Both the position numbers and the translations under genes were made by a program. Positions 7,945-16,924 of a stretch of 64,000 nt of DNA are shown here, piece after piece. The DNA is taken from NCBI GenBank assembly GCA_902363665.1, contig CABJAW010000021.1:1-64000 (forward strand), given 5' to 3'. Source of the DNA: Lachnospiraceae bacterium. GTDB lineage: Bacteria > Bacillota > Clostridia > Lachnospirales > Lachnospiraceae. The notes below the pieces were generated by a model that did not search any database, was not told the origin of the DNA, and saw only the letters and a list, made by a program, of their open reading frames with translations. Within the stretch, counting starts at the first letter, position 1; each line of letters starts with the position of its first letter.

Positions 7945-8102
7945 GTTAATTTGTAACTGTTCAGAGCCAGGCAAAATTTCATAAAACAGGCAGGAAATGC
8001 TTGCATTTTTAAGCCTGTTTTTGAAATTTTATTTGGCGGATACGCCACACCGACGAAATGCGTAGCATTTTGGAGGTTGGCTCTGAACAGTTACGTTAAT
8101 TT
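7945..8102 (+). mobile_element. MITE with 17-bp terminal inverted repeats and 8-bp target duplication
   Basis: The element is 7953-8094 (142 bp). Its ends are GTAACTGTTCAGAGCCA and the exact inverse TGGCTCTGAACAGTTAC. It is flanked by perfect 8-bp direct repeats GTTAATTT at 7945-7952 and 8095-8102. It encodes no protein and has an internal hairpin (ACAGGC/GCCTGT). GTAA ends with 8-bp duplications are the signature of IS66-family transposition, so an IS66 transposase probably mobilised it. Confidence 0.8.
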
Positions 8103-8132
8103 TCACATTTTCGGAAAGGATCGTTTTCTTTT

Positions 8133-11132
8133 ATGAGTTCGAAAGGAAAATCCATTTTCCATACAATCCTGCTCTCCATGCTTCTGGTACTTGGGATTGA
8201 ATTTATTCTTCTATTTGTCACCTTGTACCTTACCCATGTCAGGGAGCAGTTAAATAACAATGCCGCCGATGTTTTGCATAAACAGGTAGAAAACCGTTCC
8301 GGTTACCTTGTTAATACCATGCTCAAAAATCAGGATTTGGAAGCGCTTGCCCAGAGTATCCAGACAAGCATGCTCACTCTGGAATCAGAAGGCAAAATCA
8401 GCCTGGCTACGCTGGATACAAGCAGTGAGCATGCTCTTCCTTTGCTGCAGGAGATCAGTACCGATCTCATAGCACAGCTGCGCCGTAAAAATGTGACCGG
8501 TATTTTTGTGGTTTTAAATACGCATGATCTTGACGAAACAGCACCTGACACCTGTCTTCCGGGACTTTACATTCGTGATCTTGATCCCGATTCTGCTCCG
8601 TCTGACCGTAATTATGATCTGCTTCTGGAACGCGCTTCTGCCCTAGTCGTCCGTTCTATGGGCATTTCGACCGATAAAAAATGGAGTCCGGTGTTCCGGT
8701 ATGACGGTGCTGACTCCGCTTCTTTTTATTATCCTGTTTTTCAGGCTGCCTTTAAGGACGGCGGAAAATTAAACGCTTCTGATTATGGCCGCTGGACAAC
8801 AACCCCTTATACTCTGGAGGGCGATGACCTCTCCTGCATTGCCTACTCGATTCCGCTGCTTCTTCCGGACGGCACCGTCTACGGCGTACTCGGTGTGGAA
8901 ATGCTGACCAGCTATCTTCAGACGCTTCTTCCGGCACAGGAACTCCAGGATGACAATACAGGCTCTTATCTGCTTGGTTCCACCCGCTCTAACCTTTTGA
9001 ATCCAATCTTTTCGATGAGTGTGGTCTGTTGCTCTGCATCCGGCAATGAAAAGCCTGAAACAACTTCTTTTCTTCTGCCATTGCAGTATTCCGGCTCAGA
9101 CTCTTACTTCACCGTTCAAAACGGTACAAACTATTATGTCGCGCTTGAACCGCTTACGCTGTACAGCAAAAATGCTCCGTTTTCTTCCGATCATTGGGTA
9201 CTGATCGGCACGGTTGATGAGAGTCATCTGTATGCGCTTTCCACGCATGTGCTTCATCTTTTCTGGTTGTCCATTCTGCTTACACTCACGGTCGGGCTGC
9301 TGTGCAGTCTGTTTGTAAGCCGTCATCTTGCCCGCCCGGTTGCAAAGCTTTCTGCGGAGGTAGCACAGGCACAGTCCAAACGAGATACGATCCCGTCACT
9401 GTCACACACGGGAATCCGTGAAGTAGACCAGTTTTCCGATGCGATCACCCAGCTGAGCCGTGATGTGCTTACCTCTTCCACAAAGTTTCTTCGTATTATG
9501 GACATGGCCAGTATAGAGCTCGGCGGCTATGAGATACGCTTTGATACCGGTACGGTATTCGTGACCGATAACTTCTTTCCCATGCTTGGACTTTCGCAGC
9601 CAGATACCGCCAGCCTTACTCCGGATACATTTCGTGCACTACTGAAGAATTTTGGGCAGTGTTGTCCGTGTACCATTACTCCGTCCGGAGACGAGGTTTA
9701 CAAGGTGACACCCGCTGATGGGCAGGTACATTACCTTCGCCTTAAAACAACACATGAAGTGCTTGCACAGGTTGGACTGGTCGAGGATGTCACTGCCTCT
9801 ACACTGGAGCGTCTCCGAATCGAACATGACAGGGATTATGATACACTGACCGGTCTTTACAACCGACAGGCATTCCAGCGCGAATGTGAGGCCCTTTTCC
9901 TCCATCCGGAAAATCTCAGACACGCTGCCTTCCTTATGCTTGACCTTGACAATCTCAAGCATACGAATGACACCTACGGACATGATTACGGCGATCAGTA
10001 CATCCGTCAGACCGGACTTTGTTTTGCCAGACACACACCTGAAGGCACACTTTGCTCCCGCATTTCCGGTGATGAATTCAACGTATTTTTTTACGGCTAT
10101 GACAGCCAGGATGAAATCCGTACTGTTATTGAACAGCTTCGGGACGAGTTTTCCAAAAAAATGATCCATCTTCCGGACGGTCAGGAGCTCTTCATCAGTA
10201 TTTCCGGTGGCATTGCCTGGTATCCGGAGGATGCCTCTGACCCGACTACGCTAAAAAAATACGCAGATTTTGCAATGTACCAGGTCAAGCATTCCAAAAA
10301 AGGCCGGCTTGGTGAATTTGACCTTGGCACCTACAACAATGAAATTTACAGCCTGCAAAGCAAAAAGGAATTTGACCGCCTGATCCGCGAAGAACTGCTC
10401 TACTATCATTTTCAGCCGATTGTATCCTGCGTCACCGGTGAAGCAATCGCCTATGAGGCACTGATGCGTGTCAATCTTCCGACCATCTCCTCTCCGGATA
10501 CGGTACTGAAAATGGCCCGGGCAGAAGGACGTCTGCATGACATCGAGCGCATCACTATTTTCAAGGCATCGGAAGCTTATCTGGCTTTGCTGCGCGATAA
10601 GCTGGTACGAAGCAGTGATCTTCTCTTTCTGAACTCGATTGCCAGCCAGCACATGACCGAGGAAGAAAACCGCGAATTTGCGAACCGGTTCTCCATGCTT
10701 CAGAAAAACATTGTCATTGAGATTACGGAGGAAGAGGCTCTGGATCATCATTCCCTTGAAGTAAAACGCAACACACCTGGTTTTACCGGCATGTTTGCGC
10801 TTGACGATTACGGCAGCGGCTACAGCAATGATCTCAGTCTGCTGGAACTCTCCCCGCTCTTTATTAAGATCGATCTCTCGATCGTTCGAAACATTCATAC
10901 TAATCCGGATAAACAGCAGATTGTATCCAATATTGTTTCCTACGCCCACCAAAGAAACATGCGTATTATCGCAGAAGGTCTGGAAACACCGGAGGAGCTT
11001 TCCAAAGTACTGGAGCTTGGCGTTGATTATCTGCAAGGCTATTTTCTTGCCCGTCCGGCTGCGATTCCTCCGCAGATCAATGAAACTGCAGTACGTATGA
11101 TCCGGGATTTTCAAACTGCCAAAACGGTATAA
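8133..11132 (+). CDS. Membrane sensor with GGDEF and EAL domains (c-di-GMP turnover)
   Basis: A 999-residue protein with a transmembrane helix near residues 10-33, a large extracytoplasmic sensor region of Cache type to about 375, a second helix near 380-400 and a HAMP-like linker (RHLARPVAKLSAEV). A PAS-like stretch follows, then GGDEF (about 570-730) and EAL (about 745-990). The GGDEF domain has LKHTNDTYGHDYGD and active-site variant SGDEF. The EAL domain has EALMR, ITEEEAL, DDYGSGYS, IKID and EGLE, so a phosphodiesterase site looks complete. No clear RxxD inhibitory site is seen. It follows the solute-binding lipoprotein, with the MITE inserted between. Net activity cannot be predicted. 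Confidence 0.9.
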   Translation: MSSKGKSIFHTILLSMLLVLGIEFILLFVTLYLTHVREQLNNNAADVLHKQVENRSGYLVNTMLKNQDLEALAQSIQTSMLTLESEGKISLATLDTSSEHALPLLQEISTDLIAQLRRKNVTGIFVVLNTHDLDETAPDTCLPGLYIRDLDPDSAPSDRNYDLLLERASALVVRSMGISTDKKWSPVFRYDGADSASFYYPVFQAAFKDGGKLNASDYGRWTTTPYTLEGDDLSCIAYSIPLLLPDGTVYGVLGVEMLTSYLQTLLPAQELQDDNTGSYLLGSTRSNLLNPIFSMSVVCCSASGNEKPETTSFLLPLQYSGSDSYFTVQNGTNYYVALEPLTLYSKNAPFSSDHWVLIGTVDESHLYALSTHVLHLFWLSILLTLTVGLLCSLFVSRHLARPVAKLSAEVAQAQSKRDTIPSLSHTGIREVDQFSDAITQLSRDVLTSSTKFLRIMDMASIELGGYEIRFDTGTVFVTDNFFPMLGLSQPDTASLTPDTFRALLKNFGQCCPCTITPSGDEVYKVTPADGQVHYLRLKTTHEVLAQVGLVEDVTASTLERLRIEHDRDYDTLTGLYNRQAFQRECEALFLHPENLRHAAFLMLDLDNLKHTNDTYGHDYGDQYIRQTGLCFARHTPEGTLCSRISGDEFNVFFYGYDSQDEIRTVIEQLRDEFSKKMIHLPDGQELFISISGGIAWYPEDASDPTTLKKYADFAMYQVKHSKKGRLGEFDLGTYNNEIYSLQSKKEFDRLIREELLYYHFQPIVSCVTGEAIAYEALMRVNLPTISSPDTVLKMARAEGRLHDIERITIFKASEAYLALLRDKLVRSSDLLFLNSIASQHMTEEENREFANRFSMLQKNIVIEITEEEALDHHSLEVKRNTPGFTGMFALDDYGSGYSNDLSLLELSPLFIKIDLSIVRNIHTNPDKQQIVSNIVSYAHQRNMRIIAEGLETPEELSKVLELGVDYLQGYFLARPAAIPPQINETAVRMIRDFQTAKTV

Positions 11133-11240
11133 CAGATTTCCGTCCCAAAGAATAATTCTCCTCTTTTTCCACATACTAACTACAGGCGTCAGGAATTACC
11201 TGCTTATGAATTATTCTGAACATTGGAGGACGAATCAAAT

Positions 11241-11789
11241 ATGAAAGCAACAGGAATCGTACGAAGAATTGATGACCTCGGCCGGGTTGTTATTCCAAAG
11301 GAAATCCGCAGAACACTGCGCATCCGCGAGAGCGACCCGCTTGAAATTTTCACTGACCGGGAGGGAGAAATTATTTTAAAAAAATACTCGCCGATCGGCG
11401 AGCTTGGTTCATTTGCGAAGGAGTACGCAGAAGCGCTCTCCTCTTCCTCCGGTCACAGTGTCTGTATTACCGACCGCGATCAGGTCATCGCCGCAGCAGG
11501 CGGCATAAAACGCGACCTCATTGGCTCTCCTGTGACCGGTGCGCTCGAAGCAATCATGAATGAGCGCGAACATGTACTTCTTAATCCGCCATCCGGAACG
11601 CACATTAAAATCACCCGGGATGATTCTGGGGACAATTATCCCCAGGTCATCAGTCCCATTCTCTGTGAAGGCGATGTCATCGGATCTGTCATCCTGCGCA
11701 GCCGTGACAGCAGCCATTCCATGGGAACGACCGAACAGACCCTTGCAAGGTGCGCAGCCGGATTTATGGGGCGACAGATGGAGCAGTAA
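11241..11789 (+). CDS. spoVT: Stage V sporulation protein T, AbrB-family regulator
   Basis: A 182-residue transcription factor. The start ATG at 11241 follows GGAGGACGAATCAAAT. Residues 1-52 form the swapped-hairpin AbrB DNA-binding domain (MKATGIVRRIDDLGRVVIPK). Residues 55-180 form a GAF-like domain, including PVTGALEAIMNERE. This matches SpoVT of Bacillus and Clostridia in length and layout. SpoVT tunes SigG-dependent forespore genes, so the gene indicates a spore former. It stands after the c-di-GMP enzyme gene but is separated by about 108 bases and probably has its own promoter. Confidence 0.92.
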   Translation: MKATGIVRRIDDLGRVVIPKEIRRTLRIRESDPLEIFTDREGEIILKKYSPIGELGSFAKEYAEALSSSSGHSVCITDRDQVIAAAGGIKRDLIGSPVTGALEAIMNEREHVLLNPPSGTHIKITRDDSGDNYPQVISPILCEGDVIGSVILRSRDSSHSMGTTEQTLARCAAGFMGRQMEQ

Positions 11790-11795
11790 GCACTG

Positions 11796-12440
11796 TCAAT
11801 GAATACGCGGCAGGTTCCAGCGGTAATAAGCAGCCAGAAACCGAATTGAACACACAACTCCTGCTCCGGTCATCATTCCAACAATCCGCCCGGTATACGG
11901 ATATAGCACAATAAACACAATACCTCCTGCGATCGATGCCACTGCATAAACGTGCTTCACAAAAATATACGGCATTGTTCCTGCCATCATATCGCGGATA
12001 ACGCCGCCTCCGATTCCGGTGATCACCCCGACAAAAACCACCAGAAAATGGTTATCCTGATATCCAGCCGCAACTGCCGCATACGAACCGACTACTGTAA
12101 AAATACCAAGTCCGATCGTATCGCACAGAAGCATGATACGGTCATACCATCTCGCAATATTGCCGGAAAACACCTGATTTCTGATATAAACAGCCAGAAA
12201 CAGCAGCGTTGACGTGATTACAGCCGCAAGTGCATAAACTGCATGCAGAAACGTCACCGGAGGATTGATTCCAAGAATCAGATCACGGATGATTCCTCCT
12301 CCGACAGCCGTTGTCACACCCAGTACATTTACCCCGAAAATATCCATTTTCCGTTCAATTCCAAGCATCGCTCCGGACGATGCAAACGCTACTGTCCCGA
12401 GCATTTCCATAATAAAAATCATCAGATCCGAATACTCCAT
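11796..12440 (-). CDS. TRIC/UPF0126-family membrane channel
   Basis: A 214-residue protein with seven hydrophobic helices arranged as two triple-helix repeats plus one. Each repeat carries the family glycine motif (VGGGIIRDLILG and IGGGVIRDMMAG) and the FASSGAMLG helix start. This is the UPF0126/YicG family, homologous to trimeric intracellular cation channels and sometimes annotated as glycine transporters. It is convergent with spoVT, with 6 bases between the stop codons. Substrate and physiological role are not evident from the context. Confidence 0.85.
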   Translation of the reverse strand: MEYSDLMIFIMEMLGTVAFASSGAMLGIERKMDIFGVNVLGVTTAVGGGIIRDLILGINPPVTFLHAVYALAAVITSTLLFLAVYIRNQVFSGNIARWYDRIMLLCDTIGLGIFTVVGSYAAVAAGYQDNHFLVVFVGVITGIGGGVIRDMMAGTMPYIFVKHVYAVASIAGGIVFIVLYPYTGRIVGMMTGAGVVCSIRFLAAYYRWNLPRIH

Positions 12441-12496
12441 ACGTTTTTCTTTTCCCTTCTCATTTTTCCATTTATAACAGCCTCAACAGATACCAT

Positions 12497-13351
12497 TTAC
12501 CGGATCCGGCTGCGGTATTTCGATGGTGGCTGTCCGTATTTTTTTCGAAAGGCCTTGCTCAAATGAAATTCATCGTAAAATCCAAAGTTTACCGCGGCTT
12601 CATGCAGCTTTGCCTGCGGCTGATGAATCAGAAATTCCTTCACCATTTCAAGCTTCAGATCCATCTGATACATGGAAAAGGTCTTTCCGCACGCCTTTTG
12701 AAAATAATTATTCAAGGTCCTGGGGCACACAAAAAAATGGTCCGCCATCTCCTTCGGACTGTAAAAAATCTGCGGATTGGACTGGATCTGTCCTCTTGCT
12801 TCCTCCAGCATCGTTTCCGGCTTCCCATCCTCCGCTTTTTCCGACTGCAGCAAAAGCAGTTCACACAAAATCAGCTGAAAAAAAATATTGAGACGCTCCG
12901 TCCGCATTGGATTCTGCGACCAATATTCGGAAATCAGTTCCTGAAAGTACCGCCGGATCTGCGGCCTGCGTCTGCAATGAAGAAGCGTCGCACACGTGAT
13001 TCTCAAATCTTCCTCCCGACAGGTCTGATCCTTATCCGGCGCTTTTCTCTTTTCCTGTACGCAGCTCCACCTCTGCTCACGTTTTGTCGGCATCACATGA
13101 AAATACATATGCCGGTTTCCCGGATTACACAGTTTCTCTCCATAATGGTGGCGCCCACCGGCAAGAATCAGAAGATCGTCACTTTCCATTTCATATTTTT
13201 TTCCATCCTCAAAAACCTCCCACGTTCCATCCAGCATATACAGAAAATCATGCTCCGGCAATACACGGTCCGGATGAACCATTCCATTGACAGATGTGAT
13301 ATAGTTCGCACTTGTAATATGGCGTTCTGCCATTTTTTCCAGATACAGCAT
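12497..13351 (-). CDS. AraC-family regulator with N-terminal cupin
   Basis: A 284-residue regulator. The chosen start is the ATG at 13351 (MLYLEKMAER), preceded by AAGGAG at a 6-base distance; the longer TTG start has its AGGAGGG only one base away. The N-terminal cupin spans about residues 25-100 (LPEHDFLYMLDGTWEVFEDG). The C-terminal double HTH covers the last 100 residues (MADHFFVCPRTLNNYFQKACG and FGFYDEFHLSKAFRKKYG). It is divergent from the GH127 gene, with about 160 bases between the start codons, so it most likely senses a sugar and controls that gene. Confidence 0.87.
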   Translation of the reverse strand: MLYLEKMAERHITSANYITSVNGMVHPDRVLPEHDFLYMLDGTWEVFEDGKKYEMESDDLLILAGGRHHYGEKLCNPGNRHMYFHVMPTKREQRWSCVQEKRKAPDKDQTCREEDLRITCATLLHCRRRPQIRRYFQELISEYWSQNPMRTERLNIFFQLILCELLLLQSEKAEDGKPETMLEEARGQIQSNPQIFYSPKEMADHFFVCPRTLNNYFQKACGKTFSMYQMDLKLEMVKEFLIHQPQAKLHEAAVNFGFYDEFHLSKAFRKKYGQPPSKYRSRIR

Positions 13352-13512
13352 ACCATTCTCCTTCATCAGGGCGGATCTTCTCAATCCCTCCTGTCATTCC
13401 ATATTGTACATGTTTTTTTCCACATTGGCAATGGTCGGTTTCTGTAATGTATGGTACAGTAGGGCTGTTCATATTTGTTCGACTTAACCTAATTTTTGAT
13501 GGAGGATTTGCA

Positions 13513-15582
13513 ATGAATAAAAATAATTTTTCTTCTCCTCTCTCTCTTCGCAATGTACAGATTACAGACACATTCTGGAAGAAAGAGATGGAGCTTGTCC
13601 GTACAGAGGTTATCCCGTATCAGTGGGCCGCTTTAAATGATCAGGTAGAAGGGGCGGCTCCTAGCTTCTGCATGCACAACTTTAAGGCCGCCGGAAAGCT
13701 TAATAAAGAGAAAAAGGAGCTTGGAACTGCATTTAAAGAGCCGGTCTACACCTTCCGCGGCTTTGAGGCGCTTCCGGAGGATCCGAAGCATCTCGACGAC
13801 AAATTTTATGGCTTCGTTTTCCAGGACAGTGATTTTTATAAATGGATCGAGGCAGTTGGTTATTCCCTGACTCAGCATCCGGATCCGCAGCTTGAAGCAA
13901 TCGCCGATGGCGCGATCGACATCGTCTGCGCAGCCCAGCAGGAGGATGGATACCTTGATACGTATTACATCCTGAATGGAAAAGACCGCATTTTTACGAA
14001 TCTCCGCGATCATCATGAGCTCTACTGTCTCGGTCATCTGCTTGAAGGCGCCGTTGCCTACTACCAGGCAACCGGAAAAGACAAGCTACTCAAGGCAGCT
14101 TCCCGCTATGCCGATTACGTCGCAGATTATTTCGGACCGGAGGAGGGAAAATGCAAGGGCTATCCGGGCCATGAAATCGCAGAAATGGCACTGGTTCGTC
14201 TTTATGAAACGACTCAGGATTCCAAATATTTAGACCTTGCAAAATACTTTATCGATGAGCGCGGAAAACAACCGTACTACTTCGACAAGGAGCATCCGGA
14301 AGAAGTCAAAAAGAATCCGAACGGTCTCCGTTACGCCTATAATCAGGCTCACCTTCCGGTCCGGGAACAGGATGAAGCCGTTGGCCACGCAGTCCGTGCC
14401 GTCTATCTTTATTCCGGAATGGCTGATATTGCTAGGCTGACTGAAGATGATACGCTCTTTGATGCCTGCAAACGCCTCTGGGACAATATGGTTCAGAAAA
14501 AGCTCTATATCACCGGCGGTATTGGCGGAACGCACATGGGCGAAGCCTTTTCCTTTAATTATGATCTTCCGAACGATACTGCCTACGCAGAGACCTGCGC
14601 TTCGATCGGTCTTGTATTCTTTGCACGCCGGATGCTGGAAATCTGCCCGGACGTACAGTACGCTGATGTAATGGAGCAGGCACTTTACAATACCGTCCTT
14701 GCAGGTATGGCATTAGATGGGAAAAGCTTTTTCTATGTCAATCCGCTTGAGGTACTTCCGGAAGCCTGCCACAAAGATGAACGCAAATTCCACGTAAAGC
14801 CGGTTCGCCAGAAATGGTTTGGCTGTGCATGCTGCCCGCCAAATCTTGCCCGCACGTTAAGTTCCGTCAGCTCCTATGCCTTTACCGAAAAGGATGATAC
14901 CCTCTTCGTTCACCTTTACATCGGAAGCGACATCAAAAAAACTGTAAATGGAACAGATGTATCCGTACGCATGACCTCTGAATTCCCATGGAACGGTAAG
15001 GTCACACTTCAGGCCGACAGCGCCGATACACCGTTTACTCTCGCGCTTCGCATCCCGGGCTGGTGTACTTCCTATCAGGTATCTCTCCTGGGTGCAGCAC
15101 ATAATCCGATCTCCGGTTCTGAAGCCATCACCGGCCTGGACGCTTCGGAATATACAATCAAAGACGGGTATCTTTATATCACGCGCAAATGGAAGGAATC
15201 CGAAACACTGACGCTTGATTTTCCAATGGAGATCCAGGTATGGAATGCAAATCCAAATGTACGTGAGGACATCGGACGCGCTGCCGTTACCCGCGGACCG
15301 ATCACCTACTGCCTGGAAGAAGCAGACAACGGCTGCGATCTGCACCTGCTCACCCTGGACTGGAATGCACCTGCGCAGGTGCGCGATTTCACCGTATGCG
15401 GCGAACCGGTCAAAGAGATCCTCATGCAGGGCTTTAAGGAAGATAAAGAAAAAGAAGCGCCGCAGCGTCTTTACCGCCCGGTTCAGACTGCGGAAAAATC
15501 TCCGGTTACCCTTCGCTTTATTCCATATTATACGTGGGCAAACCGCGGTGAAAATGAAATGAGTGTGTGGGTACGGGTGTAA
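13513..15582 (+). CDS. Glycoside hydrolase family 127 (beta-L-arabinofuranosidase type)
   Basis: A 689-residue protein without a signal peptide, so probably intracellular. The start ATG at 13513 follows GGAGG. It has the (alpha/alpha)6 barrel followed by beta domains typical of GH127. The unusual Cys-nucleophile centre is present: YAETCASIG supplies the Glu and Cys zinc ligands, and GCACCPPNLAR supplies the adjacent Cys pair, of which the first acts as nucleophile in the characterised Bifidobacterium HypBA1. The enzyme would release L-arabinofuranose from beta-1,2 or related linkages. It is divergent from an AraC regulator and followed by terminator hairpins, so it forms a single-gene unit. 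Confidence 0.92.
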   Translation: MNKNNFSSPLSLRNVQITDTFWKKEMELVRTEVIPYQWAALNDQVEGAAPSFCMHNFKAAGKLNKEKKELGTAFKEPVYTFRGFEALPEDPKHLDDKFYGFVFQDSDFYKWIEAVGYSLTQHPDPQLEAIADGAIDIVCAAQQEDGYLDTYYILNGKDRIFTNLRDHHELYCLGHLLEGAVAYYQATGKDKLLKAASRYADYVADYFGPEEGKCKGYPGHEIAEMALVRLYETTQDSKYLDLAKYFIDERGKQPYYFDKEHPEEVKKNPNGLRYAYNQAHLPVREQDEAVGHAVRAVYLYSGMADIARLTEDDTLFDACKRLWDNMVQKKLYITGGIGGTHMGEAFSFNYDLPNDTAYAETCASIGLVFFARRMLEICPDVQYADVMEQALYNTVLAGMALDGKSFFYVNPLEVLPEACHKDERKFHVKPVRQKWFGCACCPPNLARTLSSVSSYAFTEKDDTLFVHLYIGSDIKKTVNGTDVSVRMTSEFPWNGKVTLQADSADTPFTLALRIPGWCTSYQVSLLGAAHNPISGSEAITGLDASEYTIKDGYLYITRKWKESETLTLDFPMEIQVWNANPNVREDIGRAAVTRGPITYCLEEADNGCDLHLLTLDWNAPAQVRDFTVCGEPVKEILMQGFKEDKEKEAPQRLYRPVQTAEKSPVTLRFIPYYTWANRGENEMSVWVRV

Positions 15583-15610
15583 CATTCCGGCTGCATGAGC
15601 TATTTTTTAT

Positions 15611-15660
15611 CACACAGATCAGGTTTCTGACGGACTGACCGTATGATCTGTGTGCTGCAT
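15611..15660 (+). terminator. Hairpin after GH127
   Basis: CACACAGATC (15611-15620) pairs with GATCTGTGTG (15645-15654). It is the first of two hairpins between the convergent GH127 and DapF-like genes. No clear T run is present. Confidence 0.4.
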
Positions 15661-15684
15661 GCTTCGGCGCCCATAGAGAAATGA

Positions 15685-15737
15685 AATGCAGAAAACCACT
15701 GCCAGATATCTTGCAGCGGTTTTCTGCATTCTTATTT
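15685..15737 (+). terminator. Bidirectional terminator between GH127 and DapF-like genes
   Basis: AATGCAGAAAACCACTGC pairs with GCAGCGGTTTTCTGCATT, followed by CTTATTTTTG on the plus strand and a weaker T-rich stretch on the minus strand. It sits between two convergent stop codons. Confidence 0.7.
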
Positions 15738-15761
15738 TTGTAGTATGCTTGCCGCGTCTGA

Positions 15762-16628
15762 TTATTTTCTCTCCGCCATAATCTGATACTTCCGCAGAAA
15801 TTCATCTGACAGCGTAATATTTCCGATACTCTCTGCTGTTCCGGTCATAAATGCATTCATTTTCTCATCAATTCGTACCTTCATTGTGCCGCCTGCCATG
15901 TGCACATACACACATGGATCGATCAGTCCCATCTGATATGCCACACCGGCCGCCGCACAGCAGCTGCTTCCGGAAGCAAGTGTATAGCCTGCGCCACGCT
16001 CATATCCTTCGGTATCAATGTTATTTTTGTCTGTGATTTTTATGATCTGTGTGTTGACGCCGTCCGGAAAACGTCCGGAGTTTTCCAGTTTTTCCCCGAT
16101 CTCACATACTGCATGCTTTGAGATTTCCTCCATCGGCACGATGCAGTGCAGATTTCCCATCCACACACAGGTTCCCATGTATTTTCTGCCGTTGTACTCC
16201 ACTGGCACAAATTCGCTCTTTCGGCTGCTTTCCCCTGATGGCTCTGTCTGTCCGCAGTACAGGTGTCCCATCGAGATCGTGACTTCTCCCGCCTGCTCAT
16301 TGTGATAGTGTACTGTGACCTCCCGGCTTTTCGTCTGAAGCACCAGTTCCTTTTTGATGACATATCCGGCATCTTTCAAATACTTTGCAAAAATACAGAG
16401 TCCGTTTCCACTGATTGCTGCCTCGCTTCCGTCCGGATTGTAAATTTTCACACCCATTTTTCCAAACATCTGTACCGGTCCGACCAGGATTCCGTCTGCA
16501 CCTGCCCCGAAGCGCCGATTGCATATATTTCGAACATCCTCCGGTTTCAGCTCATACTCATTTTTCACACAGTCATATACCAGATAATCATTTCCATAGC
16601 TTTCATACATTCCAAGTGTCAGTTCCAT
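15762..16628 (-). CDS. DapF-like epimerase-fold protein lacking both catalytic cysteines
   Basis: A 288-residue protein with the two-lobed diaminopimelate epimerase fold. The ATG at 16628 has GAAGGGGGA upstream. Family landmarks are present: SYGNDYLVYD near the start, NPDGSEA before the first active-site loop, and ERGAGYTLASG at the second. In true DapF the loops read CGNG and ACGTG, giving the Cys pair that shuttles the alpha proton. Here they read ISGNG and ASGSS, so both positions are Ser. Standard LL/meso-diaminopimelate epimerisation is therefore doubtful. It may act on another substrate, be slow, or be non-catalytic. It is flanked by repeats and not in a lysine operon. Confidence 0.8.
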   Translation of the reverse strand: MELTLGMYESYGNDYLVYDCVKNEYELKPEDVRNICNRRFGAGADGILVGPVQMFGKMGVKIYNPDGSEAAISGNGLCIFAKYLKDAGYVIKKELVLQTKSREVTVHYHNEQAGEVTISMGHLYCGQTEPSGESSRKSEFVPVEYNGRKYMGTCVWMGNLHCIVPMEEISKHAVCEIGEKLENSGRFPDGVNTQIIKITDKNNIDTEGYERGAGYTLASGSSCCAAAGVAYQMGLIDPCVYVHMAGGTMKVRIDEKMNAFMTGTAESIGNITLSDEFLRKYQIMAERK

Positions 16629-16643
16629 TTTAAATCCCCCTTC

Positions 16644-16712
16644 GTAAAGCGGACATTCGCAATCCGCTTCGCTACTTGCTCATGAACGCAGTCGCTTCGC
16701 GACCTGTCGTTC
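16644..16712 (+). repeat. Dispersed intergenic palindromic repeat, copy B
   Basis: GTAAAGCGGACATTCGCAAT onward is the inverted counterpart of copy A at 4307-4384, identical for about 57 bases. It lies 16 bases upstream of the DapF-like start codon, which could put it in that gene's 5' leader. The remaining gene-free bases to 16924 are AT-rich and hold the leader of the next gene. Confidence 0.75.
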
Positions 16713-16924
16713 AAATAAAGCTGCTGCCCGCAGCCACACTCATTACCGAATCACTGCCTGCCTCTTACCAGAAGCAAAAATTTTATTTCACAACACATCT
16801 CCATTCTATTCAATATTATTTAAAATAAAAATTGATTTTGTGCTGTTTTTCTTTCGAATAATGCTGTATACTCAGAGAAAACCATTCACAGAAATTCTAT
16901 GCATTCTTACAGGAGAACACAACT

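Noticed and set aside
10251..11174. Minus-strand frame of 307 codons opposite the EAL domain
   Set aside because: It is the antisense of conserved EAL motifs, with low-complexity hydrophobic content and no family resemblance.
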